A DNA stretch of 64,000 nt from Brachynemurus nebulosus (Eukaryota; Arthropoda; Insecta; Neuroptera; Myrmeleontidae), in the NCBI GenBank assembly GCA_035578155.1, contig JAPWDM010000001.1, positions 3,342,672 to 3,406,671 of the forward strand, written 5' to 3'. The position numbers and the translations under genes are program-made. The notes under the pieces are model-generated. The model saw nothing but the letters and a program-made list of their open reading frames with translations, made no database searches and was not told the origin of the DNA. This document shows, piece after piece, positions 12,610 to 24,582 of this stretch (positions are counted from its first letter, which is position 1; each line of letters begins with the position of its first letter).

Positions 12610-13168
12610 ACATCTTTTTTTTTTACATAATCGTGTTCTACGGGTCCGAAAACGGATAGCGCCCCTGGTCTCGCCTCTCGCAGCTCTTATCGTATAGACT
12701 GTATGAGTCTAATTTTTCGGAGAAAATTCGACTAAAAAAATCAAATAGATTAGCCGCTATGTTCTTATGGGAGCTTTTTTTTTGAAATATTCCTACTTTT
12801 TCACACGGAAAACTGTAAAAAATTTTGTACCTTTTATTCAAACCGCCGCTATTTTTTCAAATTTCAAAAAAAGCTCCTATAGGAACATAGCGGCTTACCT
12901 ACAGATTGATAATCTATTTGATTTTTTTTTTTCAGATAAAAACTGCGGCCGCAATCGTGCGGGCACCAAATTTTGCTCTTTATTAAAGACACTTTTTTCA
13001 AAAAATTATAATAATCATAAAAAATAAATAAAAATGAATAAAAAAAAATATTTTTGTATTGTTATTAATCGTAAAAAAATTGCATCCCCATTCCCCCATC
13101 GTATCCATTCGAAAAAAATTTCGAAAATTTACTATTTTTTGGCCGATCACACTGTGATGGTACCTTAA

Positions 13169-14617
13169 GTGACATATATGTAGAACGCTGATGTCAATAT
13201 GCTAATTAAATGGACGTATAAATCATGAAATGTATCTTACCCAGTACCTCCACCATGGTTAAATTATTAAATGAAGACATGAATGGATCAAAGTGTTATG
13301 TAACATTTTTCAAAAATTCATTTTTTGCCAAATTTTGAAATATTCTATGCTGAAGTATCATACATTCAAATTTGGTTTCATTACGTCCAATGGTTTTGTA
13401 GAAGTTCAATAATAAACATGTGCTATTACATGGGAAGTATATTTAAATCTACTCATCTACTTCATTTACTCATGTCTTCAAATATTTTTTAAAGTACAAA
13501 TAGTAAGGGAGCGTCCTTCTATTTATCTAAAAGTGGCTATTGTCTTAACTCCCCCTTTTCGATGGAACGTAGTTTTTAGCAAATTTTCATTCTGGAAATT
13601 CAGCTATTACAGCGGCTCTGTTAGCAAGACCTGAGTCCGGAAATATGACAGAAATTTGTTTTGAGGCCACGGGAATCGAAAATAATCTTCATTAAATTTT
13701 GTATATATATACTCATGTGTATATGGAAGTATTTATATGTCTACGCGATAATTCTCAAACGAAACATAATTGTTTACGAAATTTGGTGGAAAGGTCAAAA
13801 GTTCCAAACTCTTGGATGGGTTCGCCAGTCAAATGCTTTCGATTTTTAGAAGCTGAAATTTAGGCAATTTTTTTGCCACTTTTGGTGGTTTCTTTCTTAT
13901 TACAGTTTAATTCTTATTACAATTATTAAAAAAACCTCGCTGTGTTAATACCGTCTGTAATTTAATTTTTATGTTGCTAAAGTTTTACACTCATTTTACC
14001 AGCAATATTATCGAACATTTTCCATACTTGGCGTAGGTACACTTATATTTTATATGTCCGTGGATATATTTTATTTTGTTGTAATGAAATTAGTAGTCCC
14101 GGTGATGGAATTTTTGAATTAAAATGTTACGTTTGCTTCAAATAACTAATTCGTTATGACAATGGAACATTACAATTGTTCTTAAGACATGTTTTATGTT
14201 ACGCTAGCGTTATGTAAGTGGTACGCTTTCGTAAACTATTACATCATGGTCTGTTAAGAAAACTAATATAATTATTCATTTTTTATTTGGAATAATTATA
14301 AATCAAGTTGCATCTTCCGAAAAAAAATACATATTGTGAAATTTAATTAGCTCAACTGTTAAAGATTTTGTGCCCAATGTTTTTATGTATTTTTTATTAT
14401 GGCTTTTAATATTCTCGATCATTCTTTGGTTTACTCTCCAGAAAACCATTTTATTTTAGCAAACTTTAACTCTTTAGGAACATTTAAATGGAAATATCAT
14501 TAAGTTGTAACGTACAGTATTCTAGTAAATTAATTTTATAAACTGAGAAATGTATCGAAATGGCATAGCCGGGTAAGATAGGGAAAACGGTCCTTGACGC
14601 AAAATTGATTGTTTTTA
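13169..14617. other. AT-rich spacer with one repeat module
   Basis: Apart from the module at 13587-13710, nothing is supportable. The reading frame at 13661-13849 overlaps that module. Confidence 0.45.
13587..13710 (+). repeat. Dispersed repeat module ending in short (TA)n
   Basis: This module (TTCAGCTATTACAGC... GACCTGAGTCCGG... GACAGAAATTTGTTTTGAG... GAAAATAAT) has a diverged second copy at 48601-48722. Here it ends in a short TATATATATA run; there it runs straight into a long (TA)n tract. I do not recognise the family. Confidence 0.65.
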
Positions 14618-15444
14618 TACACGGAGAGAAAATTCATAAAAATATTACTGTGCTCGGCACTACAATCGACGTGTAAAAGCTAAACATATTCAATTTTGTA
14701 CGGTAAAAATATAAAAATTATAATTAATCATAGAAAATTTAAAGAATAATATTTAAAGAATATTCTTTCCGTAATATTAGCTCCGTAAAATTTGTAAAAC
14801 AACACAGTAAAAAGTTCCATTCCCGACAAAAAAAATATTTTTTAATTGTTTTTCTTACAAAAATTACCATGCTGTCTTATAATATTTCAAATGCTATCTG
14901 TTAATAGTAGAAAGAAAGAAACAGAAGGTATCAACGCTGTCACATAGCCAGGCAGGCTGCAGAAGGTATCAACACAATCATACATGAAGGTCACATAGCC
15001 AGGCTGGTGTGGCAAGTAACATAGCCAGGCTGGTGTGGTGTGATGTGCAGACAGTATTCATTAGAATGTGTTATAGGACGGTCACCGTTTAATTCATCAT
15101 TTTGTTACTTCACTATCTTCAGTATTAGAATATATTGTTGCCAATCATTTTGTGTGCATCCATTGTTCCTCAGTGCTTACAGCCCAAGTAACATAAGGTT
15201 GCGGGTCAGATGCGCAAATGAAAGAGTACGACAACAAGAATTAAACGATAACATATATGCATAAGAGTGTGATAGAAGTTGTGTTAGCACATTAAATTTT
15301 ACCATGCTAGCACAACAATTTTTATGAAGCCATGACTAATACTTTTTACGTTCCAATTTACAAGATCGTAAAATATTTTTTACTTTGGTCGTCGATCGCG
15401 CACGCATTATAAGAGAGCAATTATATGACTTTTCTCTCCGTGTA
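14618..15444. mobile_element. TA-flanked MITE, TACACGGAGAGAAAA family, copy 1
   Basis: The ends are inverted: TACACGGAGAGAAAA at the left and TTTTCTCTCCGTGTA at the right, with TA at both edges, as in Tc1/mariner-type insertion. The interior shares ACTGTGCTCGGCACTACAA, CATATTCAATTTTGTACGG, AAGGTTGCGGGTCAGATGCG and TGTGTTAGCACATTAAATTT with the copies at 19197 and 63167. A short direct duplication of CACATAGCCAGGC occurs near 14940-15030. No transposase is visible; the reading frame at 15040-15264 is repeat sequence. Confidence 0.8.
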
Positions 15445-15585
15445 GGAAATAATACTTCTTAGCCCGAGATACATTCCTGTCAAATTTCAACCCTCCGAGG
15501 CTAATAGTTTATAAAGATAGAAAAAGATAAAAATTTTCTTGGCGAAATTACTGAGCCGATTTATTTGAGTTTAATATATATATAG

Positions 15586-15588
<3 letters not shown>

Positions 15589-15672
<84 letters not shown>
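15589..15672. repeat. (TA)n microsatellite
   Basis: About 40 TA units; reading frames of alternating Tyr-Ile on both strands are artefacts of it. Confidence 0.95.
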
Positions 15673-15674
<2 letters not shown>

Positions 15675-15875
15675 GGAAATGGCGGGCCCCAAGAATAAAC
15701 CACATTTTTTAGAAATTTTTCTTCAAAAATATACGTCACGAATAAAAAAGACTTTCTACTTTTCCCCGGGCCCCTACTAACAGCTATAGACTCGCTCTTC
15801 AAGCTCGGGCTCCGGGGTTGGAACCTCGGCTACCCCTCCCTCTCGTCGGGCCTGATTTTTTGTTGAACGAATTTT
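15673..15875 (+). repeat. GC-rich dispersed module
   Basis: The block (CAGCTATAGACTCGCTCTTC..., CTCTCGTCGGGCCTGAT) is closely related to 40397-40470 (CAACAGCTACGGGCTC..., CTCTCGTCGGGCCTG). Weaker echoes occur near 29937-30050 (GCCTCGGAAATAAACCA, GGGCCTGATTCTG). It is probably a retroelement or MITE fragment of unknown type. Confidence 0.5.
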
Positions 15876-15998
15876 TTGTAAACTATAGTATGAGCTTTCT
15901 TAAGCAATTTCAAATGGAAAATATTTGTTTTCGTAAATAAAAATCACACAATTAATTAATTTTAATTTGCAACAACAATTGATAAACTTTTTATCCAG

Positions 15999-16082
15999 TG
16001 ATTGAAAAATTATCATATTGGATAGGTTGAGATTTGAATTCAGGGTCTTTGATAATCAGTTAAACTTCTAGGCTAGGTAGTT
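15999..16082 (-). repeat. Diverged tRNA-derived SINE fragment
   Basis: On the minus strand this matches, with many changes, the tRNA-like repeat at 45329 and 45691. Shared parts are GTGATTGAAAAA(A)TTATC, a B-box-like GAATTCAAATC and the following arm. It is the most decayed of three copies in the window. Confidence 0.5.
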
Positions 16083-16710
16083 CAGTCATATATTCCAAAG
16101 TAAGTCCGGTGTTTTCAAAGTAAGTATATAAAATATCAATATACCTATGTTTAAATACAAACAAAAGTTTGCCATATTTGACAGCACTCACAAGTATAAC
16201 AATAACAGCTATTGAAATTAAATCTAGCTTTTTAATATCTGTAGCGTCAATCACCTTAATCAGAAAGCATAATTCATAATATTACAAATACAGATATTAA
16301 TATTAGAATATTACGATATAAAAATAAATTGAATGTTTTATAATGGTGATATGTGAAACAACATAAAAATATGAATACTATCTATATATGTAGGTACATA
16401 TATACTATTAGTGCATTTTAAATGCTCTGTTATTCATTTACGTTTACAATATATGTACATACAAGAAGTTTTTCTTTTAGAAAAATTATATAATGATTTC
16501 AATGAGATCAAAACAGACTATCTAAAATCGTTTAGGCATTCTCATAAAATTACTTCATGCGGAAAATGACTTTACAATCAACTTACAGAGTCACATGTAC
16601 AGTATGTTTGAATGATAATATAAACAATACTAGTGATCATATAAGAATAAACTAGACTGGACGCACAGATGTTTGCAATTTTGTGTATAGAATCGAAGAT
16701 TAATTCACCC
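16083..16710. other. AT-rich spacer
   Basis: No supportable feature. The short reading frame at 16060-16254 overlaps the SINE remnant. Confidence 0.5.
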
Positions 16711-16713
16711 TTA

Positions 16714-17446
16714 GTGCCAATGCACACATGCGTTTTTTTACCGCTGCGTGCACGCAGCGGTACCGCAAAATGTGATGCACACTAGTGATGTCGGATAAAT
16801 TAATCGATTAATCGGTTTAGTCGACTAATTTTGTTAACATTTAGTCATTTTTTAGTCGACTATTTTACCCTCGACTAAATGACTAAATTGATTAATTTTC
16901 TTTAAAATGACTAAATACGACTAATTTAATAATTTTTGTTTCGTTTAGTGGACTCCAAAAAAAAAAAAAAAAAAAAAAAAAAACAAAAATAAATAAAAAT
17001 AAATAAATAAATAAAAAAAATTATCTATTTGTATGATTTTTCACTTTTATAATTATGATACCTCATGTTTTTCTTTTTCTTAAAAAAAGAAAATTAAGTC
17101 AATAATTAAATTCAAAAGAAAACGTCATTTGTGAAAGAGTTACGTAGGTTATATTCGGGAATTCGACTAAAAATTTAGTCGATTAGTCGACTATTCTATA
17201 CCCGATATTTTCGACCAATGACTAATTTTGTCTGAAAAACAATTTTAGTCGATTAATCGACTAACTGCTCCTAGGCTCGATATCACTAATGCACACATAC
17301 GGTTTTTGCACGTTGCGTGCACGCTGCGGTGCCGCAGCGGTTATAAAGTACATTGAGTTAAATTGTGTGATGCACACATACTTGCGGTGCCGTGCGGCGC
17401 CGCAGCGTGCACGCAGCGGTAAAAACACGCATGTTTGCATCGGCAC
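16714..17446. mobile_element. PIF/Harbinger-like MITE (host of nested hAT)
   Basis: Flanked by a TTA duplication (16711-16713 and 17447-17449). The terminal inverted repeats are ~48 bp and GC-rich, starting GTGCCRATGCAMACATGCG and continuing ACCGCTGCGTGCACGC. A TTA target is the signature of PIF/Harbinger. Without the nested 506 bp element and its 8 bp duplication the MITE is only about 219 bp. CCGCAGCG/CGCTGCGG and TGCACACA are repeated inside. Short open frames on both strands at 17261-17510 are products of the palindromic ends. Confidence 0.85.
16783..17288. mobile_element. hAT MITE nested in the Harbinger MITE
   Basis: A 506 bp insertion with ends TAGTGATGTCG and CGATATCACTA. It is bounded by an exact 8 bp duplication, ATGCACAC (16775-16782 and 17289-17296), the size expected for hAT. 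The interior is dominated by reiterations of TTAGTCGACTAA and halves of it (TAGTCGATTA, GACTAAAT) on both strands, plus a poly-A run (about 16958-16983). No transposase. Confidence 0.9.
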
Positions 17447-17819
17447 TTACTTCGTAGTTTTCGATATCAAAAGACAATTTTTGAGGGCACAAACTTATAA
17501 TTATTTATGAAAAAATTATAAATTTTTATAATTAATTTTCGTTTTCAAGGATGTTTGGGAGGTACAATCGGAGACAAAAGTAACTACATTAAATTAGAAA
17601 TTCGTGAATAATTGCATTGTAGGTATAACAAAATATGAAGCAAATAAATAGTTATCTTTATTAAATAATAGCTATCACTTCAAATGCTTGTACAATACAT
17701 AAAACTATAGCTCTCAGCTGACTACAAGAGCTGAGTACATTCTGAGTGAGGTGGGGCACATAGCTTCCTCGTACTCGTAACAGTCTTTTATACAATATTC
17801 AAAGTCATTTTGTTTAATT

Positions 17820-18935
17820 GTTTAATTTTTAATTTAATCTTCGATTTTAAATAGAATTCTTGTAGTCGGGAATTATTTCCACCGTTAGCTGGAATAACAT
17901 TCCGTCGTGTAAATGAAATGTCGTTTTGCTACCACTTGGTCTACCAAATAATTCAGATAAATATGGACACTTTCTTAAGCATTAGAAAAATGTTTATAAG
18001 CAGTTCTTTAATTTTAAATAGAATTCTTGTAGCTTGGAATCGTTTCCACTGCTGGTTAGAATACCTATCATTCGATCGTGGAATATGAAATGTCGTTTTT
18101 CGATCACTTAGTCCATCATGTAATTCAGATAAATATCGAGACTTTTTTAATCGTTAGAGAAACGTTTATAAGCAATCTTTAATTTTAAATAGAATTTTGT
18201 AGCCTGGAATCATTTCCGGCATTAGCTGGAATAACATTTGGTCGTGTAATATGAAATGTCGTTGTCCGACCACTTGGTTTATCAAGTAATTCAGATAAAC
18301 ACTGACACTTTTTTAAGTATTAGAGAAATATTTATAAGCAATTCTTTAATTATGAATAGAATTTTGTAGCCTGGAATCATTTCCGTCATTAATTGGAATA
18401 ACATTCGGTCGTGTAATATGAAATGTCGTTTCCCGACCACTTTTTCTACCATGTAATTCAGGTAAATATCGACAGTTTCTTAACCAGTAGAGAAATATTG
18501 AGCCATTACCGCTGTTTTAGTGCAACCGACAACTATCAAATTTTACAGGAGAAGGATTTTTGAAATATTTGTATGGCGCTTGCGATATTTCTGCTGTCTT
18601 AATTTTATTACGCCTGAGCATAATATTCCTCTTATTTTATTAACCACGATAAAGATGGTTATTATCGGTTACGCTAAAATGTGAAAATGTGTTGTATTAA
18701 CGATAAACTAAGCAGTTGCTATAACTCGTTAGTTAACGAATTTTGGAGAAAAACGTTAACACTGCTTGATCCGTTACAGTTTAAAATGTTGCTTGCAATA
18801 AAAATCTCAATTTCGATAAAAGTGTCGCTTACGATAAATCGGCGGTAATGGCTCGATATTTAAAAGCAATTCCTTTAATTTTGAATAGAATTTTGTACTC
18901 TGGAATCATTTCCGTCATTAGTTGGAATAACACCA
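17820..18935 (+). repeat. ~168 bp satellite array, interrupted
   Basis: Units begin near 17854, 18021, 18192 and 18359 (spacing 167, 171 and 167 bp) with GAATT(C)TTGTAG and share GGAATAACATT, GAAATGTCGTTT and GTTTATAAGCA. A fifth unit is cut by an insertion at 18500 and resumes at 18855, with its GAATTTTGTA at 18888. Unit divergence suggests an old array. There are no spacer-repeat alternations, so it is a simple satellite. Confidence 0.85.
18500..18854. mobile_element. Small TIR element inside the satellite
   Basis: Ends are inverted, GAGCCATTACCGC and GCGGTAATGGCTC. The neighbouring satellite unit gives the pre-insertion sequence: 361 extra bases are present between the two halves of one unit, and ATATT lies at both edges, suggesting a short duplication of 5-8 bp. 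The interior has many GATAA-type repeats (CGATAAA, GGTTACGCTAAAA, CGTTAGTTAACG). The superfamily is undecided. Confidence 0.7.
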
Positions 18936-19196
18936 ATGTTAACATGATAACTAAATATCATCAATACTGTGTTCGACTCTAATTTGTGCGGTGGATTGAG
19001 TCCGGTTCGAGAGCCGTCATTTACTCGGCAATGACTTAAAAACTGATTTTTGTATTAATTGAAGGAAAAAGTATGTTTGCAATAAAAAAAGTAAAATTAG
19101 CAAAACTAAAAAGGAATATGGAAAATAAAAATGGAAAGATTTTTTTTTTCAAAATTTCTGCCAATTGTTAAGTGATGGCCGGTGTAGCTGACACAG

Positions 19197-19981
19197 TACA
19201 CGGAGAGAAAATTCGTAGAAAAATTACTGTGCTCAGCACTACAAACGACGTGTAAAAGGCGAACATATTCAATTTTGTACGGTAAAAATATAAAAATTAT
19301 AATTAATTATAGAAAATTAATCAAGAGAAAGAAGGTATCAACGCTGTTGAAATATACCCCACTCATACATGCAAGTCATATAGCCAGGCTGGTGAGTGGT
19401 GTGATGACCGACTTGGTCGGACCAAGCATCTTGATCCATTAGACTGTCTTACAAGCAGCAAGCAGCGCAAGCAGTATTCATTACACTGTCTTACAGGACG
19501 GACTGTCATCGTTTAATTCACCATTTTGTTACTTCACTATCTTCAGTATTAGAATACATATATTTTTGCCAATCATTTTTGTATGCACCATAAAGAATCG
19601 AAGGTCGGAAAAGATCGGGCATCTTCGAAGTTTTTCGAAGCAGGTTTGAATACGTATATTGTTCCTCAGTGCGTACAGCCCAACCAACATAAGGTTGCGG
19701 ATCAGATGCGCAAATGAAAGAGTACGACAACAAGAATTAAACTATAATATATATGCATAAGAGTGTGATAGAAGTTGTGTTAGCACATTAAATTTTACCA
19801 TGCTAGCACAACAATTTTTATGAAGCCATGACTAATACTTTTTACGTGTCAATTTAATAATATTTACATGATCGTAAAATATTTTTTTACTTTGGTCGTC
19901 GATCGCGTACGCATTATAAGAGAGCATGGTAATTTTTCTGAAATTTTATCTACAAAAATTAATGATTTTTCTCTCTGTGTA
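19197..19981. mobile_element. TACACGGAGAGAAAA MITE, copy 2
   Basis: Same termini and TA edges as 14618-15444. It lacks part of the left interior of copies 1 and 3, but carries CGACTTGGTCGGACCAAGCA and CATTAGACTGTCTTACA, which copy 3 shares in part. The ends extend as ~60 bp imperfect inverted repeats (ATTACTGTGCTC / GAGCATGGTAAT). Confidence 0.8.
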
Positions 19982-21198
19982 TGTTGAGATATCTTAAAAT
20001 TAATATTAATGTACATAATTGTTCCATTCTAGTGCTAATTTTCTGTACGTCATTGGGCGGCATTAAATTTTAGAAAGAATAGAAAACATGAATTCATTTA
20101 TTTATTTATGCAAAGTAAATATAATGGAAACAATAATGTAATATAATGGTACATATATGTATGTATATGGTATAATATTATATGGCATGGTATATTTTAT
20201 ATAATAAGTTGGTGTTTTCATTTGAATTACAATTTTAATTGGTTTTCCAAGTATTTAAATGGATTTACGTTACTAAAACCATTAATAGTAGCGTAATATG
20301 CAAAATAATTTTAAAATCGTATACATGTTTTGTAATATTTGTAATATTCACCATATAGTTCTTTAAATACGATTACAATTTTTGGACTGATATGATATAC
20401 ATACATAAATAATTATTCACAAATTTCAATTCAAGAATTATTATTTTCATATCATAGAGTAGTATAATGTAATAATTATTATTTATGGTTCACAGTTTCC
20501 TATGTAAATATTCTATCTGATGCAGGGGTGAATCTAATTCTCGAATTAGGTAAAGATCACAATTTTCAATGGTTTCAACATGGCAAAGGAGACTATCGAG
20601 ATTGGCCTGTAAAGAGACAGTAAGGTGAAAAGTACACGAATGATAAGAAAACAGTGAATGTTTTAGGGAAGCAATATGGAGCATAGCCTAGTCAGTAGGT
20701 ATTTGCCAATGTAACTGCCCTGCAAATATTACAAGCAGAACGCACAAGAGCCTGCAGTAAAGTAGTCGCATGGGTGCGTGTAGACACAAGTCCACATATT
20801 ACATCCCATTTTCGTTGTAACTAAACGTTTTCCTGTGGATTACTTGATGTCTCTTGAAAGTCCACATGATGGTCTATCTAAAATCATCAATGGTTTGAAC
20901 ATTTCTTTACTTATAATTTAACCGGTTTCGATTAAAGAGTCATAAGTACATAGAATTTCATTGAACTTGAGACCCTATTTTAACCATGTTTCCATTATCT
21001 TATGGATCTCAAATTTTGTCCATAATATCAATTTAATCTGTAATTTAATTCACCACAAGATGATATTTATCCTCTGACAGGCCATTTCCTATATAGATCT
21101 CGCGGTAGACTCCTTTAAAAAATGTAAACTAGCCTGGAAAAATTGTATTGAAACTTTTTGATAGAAAGCCTACAGGAAAAATCTATACTTTATATATA
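19982..21198. other. AT-rich spacer
   Basis: No gene or repeat boundary is supportable; the minus-strand frame at 20490-20684 has no recognisable features. Confidence 0.5.
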
Positions 21199-21206
21199 CA
21201 CGTTAT

Positions 21207-21547
21207 CAGGGCCGGACCTAGAGTTATAAGGAGGGGGGGCAAATTTTCCTGTTGGCGCCCCTCGCAGCAAAAAAACTTTTACCTGGATGATGGTATAAAA
21301 AAGTCACCTGTACCCTACCATAAATCGGCACCATTGACCTTTTTTTTTTTTGGTCATCACTTACCTACTTACAAATTCACTTTAACCCTATCATAAATTG
21401 TTACTATTCACCTTTTTTTTTTGCTCATCACTTGTTCCCGGACCATTGACCCTCACTTCAAAAATTTTTTAAATTTTGCCCAAAAAAATTTCACCATTTT
21501 CGCGCCCCTCAAACTTGCCCTCGCTGCCCCCCCTAGATCCGGCCCTG
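21207..21547. mobile_element. hAT MITE, CAGGGCCGG ends
   Basis: A 341 bp element with inverted ends CAGGGCCGGACCTAG and CTAGATCCGGCCCTG. It is flanked by an exact 8 bp duplication, CACGTTAT (21199-21206 and 21548-21555). The subterminal parts are G-rich on the left and C-rich on the right. Poly-T runs lie inside. This is a classic hAT MITE structure without coding sequence. The exact duplication suggests a fairly young insertion. Confidence 0.92.
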
Positions 21548-21555
21548 CACGTTAT

Positions 21556-22200
21556 ATCTACACTAGTTAGTAGTTAATCTACACACTCAAGGAAATAATT
21601 CAAAAAAGTTGACAACGCAGGACTTTCCTGTCCCGTTTTTATTTTTTTTATTTTTTTATTTTTTTATTTCTGATGGTGAGGGGGATGGACTCAGTAATTG
21701 ATAAGAGATTGATATATGACCATTTATGAATAACTGCCAAAAAAATCAATAAATAGAACAATTCCGTTGGAAAGTTGTGAAGAATCAAAATCTATTTTGC
21801 AATTTCTGGGGTAGATGGGTGCATTTTTAAGGAAAGTTGGAAACTAAATTGTTCTAAATTGACATTTCTACAAATTATATTTGTCTCCGGTCTCCTTTAG
21901 AAGGATAGTTCATATTTTATGCCATCCCTACCCACTGTGACCCCATTTCGAAAAAAATTGATTACCAATTAGAAGTATGCTACGGTCCCTACATTGCTGT
22001 AAATTTTCAAAATTTTTTTTGTTCTAATAAGAAAGATAAGAAGGGACCTTTGGAAAATACAGATATATCAAAAATTCGTTATAGGTGTACCTAATTGGTA
22101 GTTAATTAAAATTGCTTCTGAGATATAGTTTTTAAAAAATTCCGTGGAGTCTTCTATGCCTCCTAGTGTTAAAAATTGTACAAAGTAAGGTATAACCTGG
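21556..22200. other. AT-rich spacer
   Basis: Nothing supportable apart from short homopolymer and ATTTTTTT runs near 21640-21668. Confidence 0.5.
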
Positions 22201-22204
22201 TTAA

Positions 22205-22554
22205 GCGGAGATTCGCCAAAAAAAAAAATTCGTCAAATGCGTGTTTTTGACACGCACTAAGTAATGTCATCTCAGTGAGTGTTAATTTATGTTTTTTTGT
22301 TAACTCTATAGTTGTTAACTCTACAGCCCTCTTGCGTTTATTCAATATGGATGTACAACTCAATAATTATTCAGTCACACAACGATATTAATATGTCATC
22401 TTCGATGACATAAAAAAACATCAAAATATCGACCTTTTTTTATACAAATAAATATAACTTTTTGTTTTTAATTTTTTAAAAATAAAATTTTAAATAAGGA
22501 ACACAATTATGAAGAAAAAATTGATTTTTTTATTTTTCTTTAGCGAATCTCCCC
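22205..22554. mobile_element. TTAA-target MITE, 350 bp
   Basis: TTAA copies at 22201-22204 and 22555-22558. Ends are inverted, CGGAGATTCGCCAAA and GGGGAGATTCGCTAAAG read inward. There is no coding capacity. Assignment to a piggyBac-type group is by target site only. Confidence 0.8.
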
Positions 22555-22558
22555 TTAA

Positions 22559-24580
22559 GTAACAAATCTTACATAATAACTATAAGCAGTGTGCGAAGTA
22601 TATGGTGGGGACAATTAAATCGATTGCAGCATGAGTAGTGGAGAAAACAAGCATTAATACGGGCTCATATGTGTTTACAGTATAATAAAAAATATTAAAT
22701 AAAAATATTTACATTGATTCACTTTGATTATAAACGCAGTTACAACTAATATATCATTCCTTATTTATCTATCAACAGTATTAACGTCTACACGTTAATC
22801 CATAAATACAGAATTAAAAATATTTGATGTATTTCAACTCACATAGTCACATGAAATAATGTTTCATAAGCAGTTAAAGTTATTGATGTTTGTCTTATGA
22901 CTCTACATTAAACTAAATGACTTATGCCAGCATTTCTTAATTCTCTAATTTCTCTGACGTACTTCACCGGCACCAGCAACTTTTTCCTCTGCATAGTCCG
23001 AGGTTGGAAGGAAATACTGTCTTGATAATTATATTCATATTAACGTCGAAAATTGTTTAATTACTTTTTTAATATAACTGTTATACTTCATCTAGTATTT
23101 TATTGTTCAAACTGAACAAATCAAATTGTTCAAATTTATTTATAAAAAAATTAATTGTAAATAGCAAACATTTGTATTCAGATTTTACGGTTTGTTTAAA
23201 CATATTTTAAATTTATTTATTTCCACGGTTACCATTATTTATATTCGTTAATGAGCCCGGAAAAATGTATATTATAGATGTCGTTGCCATCACGCACCCA
23301 GCCTATAGAGTTGTGTGTAATCAGATAATGGATTTGAAAATCCTGATTTACGTAAGCGAGTACCTAGGTTACCAAAATAATGGGAAAAAAGTAGGTTGCG
23401 TAGTAAGAAAGGTTTAACACTACTGACCTCTGTAAAGGTATTGCCATTTTAGTAGATACTACAATCAAATCCTGGTTAAATAAATAATAAAACGATCCAC
23501 TTAATAAATAACTCTTCTCAGTGAGTACTAATTACTGCATTGATCTTAGATTAGAGTAGTAACTGTTACTAGACGTACCTAGACATAATTAATTCATATA
23601 ACATCATAATATTAATACTAACTACTTATGTGTGTACAATTGATCAATTAGATATAATTAATTATCATTATAGTTAGACGTAGTAGAGCCCTCTAGTAGT
23701 ACTCTATATAGTAATTCTATTAATCTCTATACACACTTAATCCTTCCCAAACAAAATAATGATTACATCGAATGCGTTAATTCCGCTCTTTATTATAATA
23801 TTTTGTGAGCTACACTCTCTACACTATTATGTGTTTTTACTATGAGGTATGTATGCATACTATTTCAATGGCGTAACTAGAATAATTGCAAGCTGGAGCG
23901 ATTTTGGGCTAAGGCTCTCCCACCTTGCTCATATATGTACCCTATTATCCCACTACTTTTTCCACACTTGCAAGGCAAACAACTTGCTACAAATTTTTCT
24001 ACAATTAACATTTGAAAGGTTTCTTCCCCAGACATCCAGCATAACATAGCGTATTTCCGTTAAAAAAATAGTTTTTCTCGGAAACTAATAGTTGACATAG
24101 AATAATTGTTCAAAAACCTTTTTCATGTGACTTTTTTCCTATTTCTAATGGTGAAAAAACATACAAAAATACGTGTCCCGATTTGAGCCATGGTGAGCTT
24201 ATGAATGACTTGTATACCAATGGAGAGGTGTTTAGGAGTATATTTTCGGAAAAATACCTTTATTACCATTTACGGTGGGTATAAACTTATACGGATTGGT
24301 AAAAAATATGCGTATTTCAGTGAATTTTCGTCGTCAGAACTATCAAATATTATAAATATTCGCTCGATATCTGCTGATGGTGGTTATACATAGATGGGCT
24401 GTGTAAGATGTGTTGCATATCTAAAATACCAGAATACCGTTGCTATGTGAACACAACAGCTTACAGTTCGAGCACCATTTTTACAAGTGCAATAATGGTA
24501 GCGATAATTACAGTATAGATTTTTGCTGAGTGAGTAAAAATACATATATGAAACTCCAGCACAACAGATATTAATTTTTT
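22559..24580. other. AT-rich spacer, about 2 kb
   Basis: No gene, RNA or transposon boundary is supportable. Reading frames near 23849-24393 are short and show no domain. Confidence 0.45.
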
Positions 24581-24582
24581 TC

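Larger units (their letters stand above)
10417..13164. mobile_element. Composite TTAA-target element, 2.7 kb
   Basis: TTAA copies flank it (10413-10416, 13165-13168). The last ~220 bp (12945-13164) is an inverted copy of the first ~220 bp, with ends of the form GGTACCATCACAGTGTGATC. The same family appears at 6626-7486. Between the arms lie a poly-A/GC-rich junction (10634-10670), two 360 bp direct repeats, a ~160 bp tandem array and a (TA)n tract. A smaller inverted repeat around AGCCGCTATGTTC(T/C)TAT pairs 12750-12780 with 12865-12900. It looks like a MITE that grew by nested insertion and internal amplification. No transposase is visible. Confidence 0.7.

Noticed and set aside
12310..12630. 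Reading frame similar to one at 51676-51951 on the other strand, suggesting a conserved protein
   Set aside because: Both start at non-ATG codons, lie in a dispersed noncoding repeat, and their differences are spread over codon positions with many amino-acid changes; one runs into (TA)n.
15548..15802. Tyr-Ile repeat proteins at this and other (TA)n tracts (also 12310-12630, 43460-43729)
   Set aside because: Pure consequence of microsatellite translation on both strands.
17820..18935. CRISPR-like regular repeats
   Set aside because: Units of ~168 bp are directly adjacent with no unique spacers, diverge from each other, and lie in eukaryotic transposon-rich DNA.
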